Assembly (NCBI GenBank): GCA_029168955.1 | Contig: JAPDOI010000010.1 | Span: 159,501 to 223,500, forward strand | Source: Aplectana chamaeleonis | Lineage: Eukaryota; Nematoda; Chromadorea; Rhabditida; Cosmocercidae | DNA: 64,000 nucleotides | Direction: 5' to 3' | Part shown: one piece after another, positions 57,478 to 64,000 of the stretch | Layout of the letters: every line of letters starts with the position of its first letter | Numbering within the stretch: the first letter of the stretch is position 1 | Translations under genes and position numbers: made by a program | The notes under the pieces: generated by a model | Database searches by the model: none | What the model was told of the DNA's origin: nothing | What the model saw: the letters and a program-made list of their open reading frames with translations, nothing else

Positions 57478-57879
57478 TTAAAGGCGCAGTCCAACCTCAT
57501 AATCGGTTTTCTGTTTCTCCGCGTGTCTTGAAAACGGTCCCACGCTGATTCTAATGGACTTGAACGCTAAGGCCTCTTTCAGAGTTCGATCGCTCTGCGA
57601 CGCGATCGTGGGCACGGCGACGCGACCGTCGCGTCGCCGTGGAAATCGCAGATTTTGGAAGTGTGAATGTTCAATCGCGGAAGTTGGCGACCACGCACTT
57701 TTACGTACACATTCTAATCGACGCCTGTTTCATGTTCGCGTTTTCGCGCAATTGGTTAGTCATTTATGATAAAAAGGTGCATTGTGCTTCGCCATTTAAC
57801 GTGAACTTTATTACACGCCCTTGCAGAGGTGTAGAAACATAGAAAAGGCAGAAAAACAACGAAAACATCGAGGAACTTA

Positions 57880-58367
57880 GAGGCAGTGTTCACGATGATT
57901 TCCTTTCCCGAGTTTTTCACATAAAACAATGTGTTGGCCTCCAAGTACATATTACCAAAATTCGAACAAGCGGCGAGAAACGCATTAAAACGTCGTATTT
58001 GAGTGACATCATTCTATAAAATGAACTAGTTGTCCGGTTCGATGAACATGTTCATGGTGGTTGTCATCGGTTTAAAATTGGGTCGATCGAAAATAGAAGA
58101 ATATTCTATACAAAGCAGGATTAGTTAGGACCCTAAGGAAAGAACGGAGCAATAGAGAGTAGAGAGTTGCAAATGACGGGTCCACAAAAGATTTCATTGT
58201 CACAACCAACACATCCTGTGATACTTGAGAGGCGGGGTGATACTTGAAGAGTTCGGGTACTTCTGGTGCGAGTTTTCTCAATTTCTACGTCATTTTAGTT
58301 CTACCCGGGGCCACTTATTCAATATAGCGAATAATCTCAAAATTCAAGATTATCGTGAACACTGCCT
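57880..58367 (+). mobile_element. MITE family E, copy 2, inside element C
   Basis: This is a 488-bp element, GAGGCAGTGTTCACGAT...ATCGTGAACACTGCCT, with TTA at 57877-57879 and 58368-58370. It is highly similar to copy 1 throughout. Confidence 0.85.
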
Positions 58368-58644
58368 TTAAAAAATGACAGGTTTCGAAAGGAAAAAGCG
58401 TGAAACGATTGATAGATCCTTTCTTGACAATGAAGGTAATTTTTGACAAGTGTTTTGAATTTAGTGAATTTGATCAGTATCTGAACAGTATGACTCATTT
58501 TCAAGTATTCCATGCCGGCTCTGAAGGTGAAGAAGCTGCGCCACAAAGAGGGGAAACTGACTATGCCACGGGGAATACTCCTATACGTGAAGCCAAAAGA
58601 CCTTATGAAGACCTTCCTTGTGAAGTTGTTTTGCACTCTTTCTA

Positions 58645-59077
58645 GTTTGGCAACGCAGGTTTCTAAAGAGGAAAGTAGTTAGATACAGGTACCATATTCA
58701 AGAACAGATCGAACTCAAATTTTATAGGCTCTAACCAAAAGCAATGGATCTTTAGTTTTCAGCGATTTCAAGAGAAGAAAAAGTTTTTGTTCAGCTTTCG
58801 CAATAATACTATCCAAATGCTTATCAAAATTCTATTTCGATTCGACAAGAAACCCTAAATCTTTTACTAGGTTAACATGCTGGAGTATTGAACCATCGAT
58901 ATTGTACCCACCCTCCGGATTAGTAGTTCTACCCAGGTGTAGTACTTGACTTTTTTGAGTGGAAAGAGGGAGAAGGTTTCGTTTAGACCATTGAACTACA
59001 TTGTCAATTGTGGTTTGGATCCTAGTTTTATTGTCACCCTCAAGAGTATCATGGATTTTTTTAATGATAATAATCAT
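58645..59077 (-). pseudogene. CR1-like reverse transcriptase remnant inside element C
   Basis: The minus strand reads QTTIDNVVQWSKRNLLPLST and LQHVNLVKDLGFLVESK. After an in-frame stop it continues NFDKHLDSIIAKAEQKLFLL, then VRSVLEYGTCI between further stops. This is the part of a CR1/Jockey-type reverse transcriptase after the YADD motif. The catalytic core is missing. Confidence 0.75.
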
Positions 59078-59240
59078 TTTATGATAATAATTGTTTTGTA
59101 TTATGATTGCTTTGCCTACTTATACTTATTTTGCCCGAATCAACGTGAAAAAAGAGGAATTTAAACGAGGACATATGAAGCGGTCGCCGCGATCGGTCGC
59201 GTCGCCGTGCACTGCATGGCGACGCGATCTGGCCATCTCA

Positions 59241-59266
59241 GTCGCCCAATCGCGCGATTGGGCGAC
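59241..59266. repeat. Perfect 26-bp palindrome
   Basis: GTCGCCCAATCGC is followed immediately by its exact reverse complement. It lies in the right arm of element C. Confidence 0.9.
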
Positions 59267-60165
59267 TTTTCCCGCGATCTTGTCTGAAAGGCCGGCGACC
59301 ATATCGCGCGACGCGACCAGATCGATGCACAGTGTTTTCATTCGGTCGCGTCGCAGAGCGATCGAACTCTGAAAGAGGCCTAACGTCGGACAGGGAACGA
59401 AATTCTCACGCCGTAAAATAGCGTTTTCCGGTGTGTCGATTGCGTCCAACACTACTCATCTTACGACATCATGGAAAAAAATTTACAACAATGGTTTTTT
59501 AATTTGCCTTTACACACCGAAACTCAGCCTAAATTGAAAATTCGTTATCATTTTAATCTCCTTATACGTACATTATCATGTAACTTAAGTTTTCTTCTAA
59601 GATAAAACAAGGAAGTCTAGAAATGAATTCCCGAGGTAGCAGAAATTTCGATGATGTCGTAGAATGAGTAGTGTTGGACGCAATCGACACATCAAAACAC
59701 GCTATTTTACGGCATGAGAATCTCGTTCCCTGTCCGACCTTAGCGTTTGAGTTTCTAATGATGTCTCTGAAATGGCACAAGACCCCTTGGGAGCGAAGTT
59801 ATGGCCAGTCAAAAATTGAGCTGCGGAAGCATTGTGGACGAGTTGTCCGAGGCTTGTAACATCCTCCATTTGCAACCAATGTATGTGAGCCGACCTGAAG
59901 AAAGAGAGAAGCTGAGAATGAAGGGAAGAAAAGGGGTGTTGATCAAAAATCCGTCGCTCACCTCACCACTATTGTGCTGGAAAGTCGTAAAAGGGGCGTG
60001 CCAAAGTGGCTTCTTGGTGTAGGAGCCCCAGGGTGGCTTCCTCCTATATCTCGCTTAACCGGAGGAATTGCGAGCTTGCACTTGGCAGGTGCTATATAGG
60101 CTGGGCCTTCTTCAGAATTATGTGGAAATCTCAGATTTCGTCCCTAAGCTCGAACTGTGCCTTTA

Positions 60166-60907
60166 AGGTCTGGTGTATCTCTTATCTGCTGAATTCTGAA
60201 GTAAATACTCCCAATAGTAGACTCAATTCTATACTTTCGACGCGTTCTATTTGACGTTCATAAATGGTTCTTCCAAAAATTGGTGGCGTTTTTAAAATAT
60301 ACTTGGCACTACGGCTGAACAGTCAGCAACGATAGAACATCCCTATGACAGCTAAATGCACGGAACACTCTTGTTGATAACAATATTTCTGTTGCTCTTC
60401 TTTCATTCAGCCGTTCAATGTTTCGTCATCTGTGCTCGCTATGTGACTCCAATTTTTTTTCCTCTTTATTTATATTAGCAATCATGAGTCGGTCCGTCTA
60501 TATTTGACAATGAATCGCACCTTCATCATTATTGATTGGTCTGCGTCACTGTTGAAAGCGAATTCGGAGGGGAAAGCTTGTACACTGTTTTTTGAAAATT
60601 TAGACACCCAAGTTGTATCTCGTTATCAGGGTTCGGCACGAGGTGTGGACAAGGCTAAATTTCCTCAGACCCCCGCCCCCTCTGAGAGCGAACTTTTGGC
60701 GATTTTCTCGGAGCTCCTCCCAGGAGTGTTAATTGTCTGTTTTTGTAGTAAAATTGAAGTAAAAGGAACGACTTAATCCAAAAGATGTATAATTTTGAAG
60801 AGGAACAACCATTTCAAAAAAAAACAAGACATTAACATTGGAATAGATCACGGACGAGGCTTTTGTTGAGGGATTACATGAAGTTGCCTTCAATTTTGAA
60901 AAACTTA
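60166..60907. other. Intergenic, no recognised gene
   Basis: A 90-codon plus-strand frame at 60504-60776 shows no domain. No repeat was matched before the MITE D end at 60908. Confidence 0.35.
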
Positions 60908-61347
60908 CAAGGGAACCACAATAAGTCATAGTGACCATTTCCAATGAAATGTACTTTTCTGGAACCATTTTCGGACGAAAACTCCAAATATGTCCATCGC
61001 AGCTGCCTAGACCCACTCTGAAAAAGTTATGAGCGGTTCTTAAAGCTTCGCGGCAAGGTAAGCTTCGGCCCTATGGAATTTTTAGGGTGTTTTCAAATTT
61101 TTTCCTGATTTTGCTAAAAACATGTATGTAGGGGTAATCTGGGGTGCTGAACACGAATCTGGGGTTTGCTTGCCCAACTTTCAAGGTTTACTGTAGGTTA
61201 CGGTAGGTAACATGCCATTTAGGAGCCAAGACCTACCTCAATATTCCGATAATCGACAAATGGACATCAAATTCGTTTTCAGCACCCCAAATAACCCCCC
61301 CCATAGAAACTTTGAGAGAAATCTGACACTTTGACCAAACTACCGTA
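60908..61347 (+). mobile_element. MITE family D, copy 4, cut by an RTE insertion
   Basis: It starts CAAGGGAACCACAATAAG after TTA (60905-60907) and follows D copy 3 closely. It stops in the middle of the CCGTATACCCACC motif, where the RTE tail begins. The rest should lie beyond the right edge of the window. Confidence 0.85.
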
Positions 61348-64000
61348 TGACTTACTTACTTGACTTAATCGGTTGGCTTTCGCCTGACGCGGTCATTCCG
61401 CATCTTCACCGAGGTGTGCCGTCCTAGTAGTCAGCCGTGTCCATTTTTCACGGTCTTCAGCCACAATTTGAACACATTCCATCCAGCTGTCACTATTCCA
61501 TTTCCTGCGAAACGAAACATCGCGCCTGAACTGTCTTTCGATGCCGAGTGACTTTAAATCCTCTTTAACCACATCCGTCCAGAACTTTCTCCTACGCCCA
61601 GGTGGCCGTTTCCAGACAGGATTTGGAAGCATTTTTAAAGCGTGTTGTACGAGACGATCCGGCGTTCTTCTTAGTATATGCCCGAGCAGTCGAAGTCGAC
61701 TTTCCATTGCTGCTTGAGATGGCGTTAGGAGATGCTGGCACCTCCCTCGTGTCAAGCGTTGATGTACTGCGTCGATTTCCTTGTAAAGGTCTTCGTTATG
61801 GCATACACGCGGCCAGAAATATCCAAGCAAACGCCTAAAAAGCTTCCTCTCCGTGCAATCCAACCTTTCCATCTGCGTTTTCGGTGCTGCCCACGTCTCC
61901 GATCCGTACATCATGATGGGGCGAATAGCGGATAGGTAGACGCGCAACTTGACTCCCTTCGCGATGGTGGTAGACCACAAACACTTGGTTAGAGAATTGA
62001 ATGCAGACGTAGCTTTCGCACATCGTTGTCGAATATCCGCTGCATAACTACCATCGTTCTTCAGCAAACAGCCCAAATAACAGAAATCGTCCACCAGTTC
62101 GATACGTTGTCCGTCCACACAAACTCCAGTTGAAGGCCTCTGAGAGACCCACATCTGCTTGCATTTGTCGGGACGAAGACGAAGTCCATAGGCTGCGGCA
62201 TACTTCGAAACGAGGTTCACAATCCTTTGCAGTTTTGCGTTGTTTTCAGCGAATAACACAATGTCGTCGGCGTACTCCAGGTCGACAAGGGAGCGTCCTG
62301 ATGGTGTTAGGATCACATCCGCAGGAAACTGTTCTGCAACTCTACGCATGATGTCATCAACGGCGAAGTTGAAAAGAAAAGGTCCTGCAACGGCTCCTTG
62401 CCTTACTCCTGTTTTCACCTCGAAAGCTGACGTAAATCCGACAGGTGTACGAACTGCTGCTGTTGTTCCTTTGTTCATGTCCTCGATTAACCGAACATAC
62501 TTTTCCGGGACTCCATCTGCTCGCAGAGCATTGAGCAATCGATCACGATGAGGAGAGTCGAACGCGGCTTCAAAGTCCAAAAAAGCAAGCTGTAATGGCT
62601 TCGAAAACCGCTGCCACGATTCAATTACTCTTCTCACGACGAACACTTGGTCGATGGTCGATCTTCCAGGTCGAAAACCGGCTTGCTCATCTCTGGTCGT
62701 TCCTTCACGATGTTTGATAAGTCGCTCGAGAATGATACGTTCTAAAACCTTGTACATGACACGAAGTAGAGAGATTCCTCTGTAGTTCTTAGGATCCGTG
62801 ACGGATAGCTTCTTGTGAAGAGGTACGATGATCGCATGTCTCCACGAATCGGGTATCCTTTCGCTCATCCATATGGCACGGATGGTGTTGGTCATTTCAC
62901 GAATCCCAGACGGAGGAAGAGCTTTCAGCATTTCAGCAGTGATGTTGTCATCTCCACCTGCCTTTCCATTCTTCATTTTCCGGACACAATCCAAAACTTC
63001 AGACTCAGTCGGCGGTTCCTCACTGACATCGTAATGTGCTCTCTGAACATGCGGGAGCTCAGGTACTGATGGCGCTGGACGATTCAGTAGTGAACTGAAG
63101 TAATCCTTCCATATTGGCAGCGTCGCATCACCAACTGCAACTCCATTGGTAGTGTTCAAGACAGGAGAACATCTCTTCATCTTCCCGCTATACTGTCGCA
63201 GCAACGTGTAGGCTTTCCTCGGGTTCTTCTCCTCCCAAGCCTTCTCGAACTCCTTAGCTCTACACGTCCACTCTCGTTCGCGGTCACTTTGAAGCTGCCG
63301 ACGCAACTTCCTCCTCAGACGCTTCTCCTCCACGAAGTTTCCTGCAGTTCGGAGAGCACATACTCTGTTGTAGGTAGATGTTGTTTCTTCTGAGACGTAG
63401 GCGAACTTCTTCTTAGGCTGTACAACCGGGAGTGCCTCTTTCGAAGCGTCCTGGATGCACTTGACAAAAAGAATCCGCGTCGCAAAGTTTCTTCTTAGTC
63501 CGTACTCCGATGTGAATAGAAACGCGTTGTCGGAAATTCCTTCTGCACTCTTCATCTCTGAGACTTGTCATGTCAATCCTCTGGAGAGGCTGAGCCCCTC
63601 GCTTCCTCTTATGAATCCTCGCAGTGAAGTTCAACAGAACAGGACGGTGATCCGAATCGAATGCGACATCCCACACAGCTCTAGATCTTCGAATGTCCGA
63701 TACTGGAATATTCCTCGTCAGGACATAGTCAAGCTGTAGTTTCAAAGTTGTCATCTTCCGCTTCCGCTGCTCTTCTGGAGATAGCCGGGTTGGTCCCTGC
63801 CACGTAAGCTGATGGCGGCGATGATTCCTCTTGAATGTCGATGCAATAATCAGACCACTGCGTTCACAAAAGTCGACAAGGCGGTAGCCATTGTCCGATG
63901 TTTGCTCCACTGGGTAGAACCATTTACCGAGTACTTCGGATTCCTGATCAAGTCCCATCTTCGCATTTGCGTCAATCCCCACGACAACAGCATGTCGACA
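61348..64000 (-). mobile_element. Nearly intact RTE retrotransposon, runs off the right edge
   Basis: The minus strand encodes an APE-type endonuclease and reverse transcriptase. 63413-64000 holds the endonuclease C-terminal half (VGIDANAKMG, DYVLTRNIPVSDIRR, FDSDHRPVLL). 61393-63555 (720 codons) holds the linker and RT: FRPGRSTIDQVFVVRR, LAFLDFEAAFDSPHRDRL, GVRQGAVAGPFLF, the catalytic YADDIVLF, and the RTE-type C-terminus (RPPGRRRKFWTDVVKEDLKS). A single frame change near 63480 separates the two. The 3' tail is AAGT repeats (61348-61360). It is the apparent full-length relative of the truncated copy at 19572-20780. The 5' end and the target duplication are outside the window. Confidence 0.92.

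Larger units (their letters stand above)
57571..59380. mobile_element. Element C inserted in element B
   Basis: This is a 1810-bp element with inverted ends GGCCTCTTTCAGAGTTCGAT and its complement (about 35 bp), flanked by TAA at 57568-57570 and 59381-59383. The GGC-starting ends and TAA duplication fit PIF/Harbinger. The inner ends are rich in GTCGCGTCGC words. It contains MITE E copy 2 and a CR1 remnant. A frame at 58400-58645 has no domain I recognise. Confidence 0.8.
57557..59752. mobile_element. Element B inserted in MITE A
   Basis: TTCTAATG occurs on both sides (57549-57556 and 59753-59760), an 8-bp duplication inside MITE A. The inverted ends are AACGCTAA-CGTCGGACAGGGAA (57562-57570 continued at 59384) on the left and TTCCCTGTCCGACCTTAGCG on the right, with about 95-bp arms. 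The 8-bp duplication is compatible with hAT-type elements. It is itself split by element C. Confidence 0.75.
57481..60162 (+). mobile_element. MITE family A, copy 3, split by nested insertions
   Basis: The left part 57481-57556 and right part 59753-60162 together match MITE A (compare 2338-2817) in order. TTA flanks both ends (57478-57480 and 60163-60165). The gap is filled by element B. Confidence 0.85.

Overview
The window reads as nuclear DNA of a nematode, most likely a clade V (strongylid or hookworm-like) worm. It holds one well-supported spliced host gene with short GT-AG introns. Around it lie nematode-type mobile elements: RTE and CR1-like non-LTR elements, a Penelope-like element, an LTR element, and very many MITEs and foldback elements with 3-bp TNA target duplications. 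A 22-nt stretch at 14624-14645 differs from the nematode SL1 spliced leader at only two positions. I see no bacterial operons, CRISPR arrays or rRNA genes. The species is inference.

Layout: 1-2985, a long inverted-repeat element (P) with a MITE (A) in each arm. 3505-6250, a 21/42-bp minisatellite. 6975-12530, a stack of foldback elements (Q, a half copy of P, D, K, J, F, G). 13300-14940, further foldbacks, with the SL1-like sequence in the middle of one. 15781-18630, an RTE element on the minus strand. 18805-21430, a plus-strand CR1-like element split by a recent RTE copy (19572-20780). 22600-24050, an old RTE copy containing a tandem duplication. 24575-24840, a CR1 tail.

25178-34406 is a 13-exon SLC16/monocarboxylate-transporter-like gene. 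I assembled it exon by exon into a continuous 595-codon frame. Its introns carry at least seven mobile-element insertions.

34.4-43.9 kb holds MITEs, a Penelope-like element (36589-40384) whose ORF is split by a CR1 3' fragment, a 24-bp minisatellite, a second 42-bp minisatellite and a tetranucleotide tract. 43987-48273 is an LTR retrotransposon with gag and protease remnants but no polymerase. 48.4-51.4 kb holds foldback elements. 52.77-53.88 kb is a third 42-bp minisatellite, homologous to the other two. 54.1-60.2 kb holds a large inverted repeat, a (TA)n tract flanked by 12-bp direct repeats, a tRNA-like element, and a set of MITEs nested four deep. 61348-64000 is a nearly intact RTE element that runs off the right edge.

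Only the SLC16-like gene is a convincing host protein gene. The rest is a record of nested transposition in which target-site duplications and empty sites give the order of events. Alignments were made by eye, so identities are approximate.
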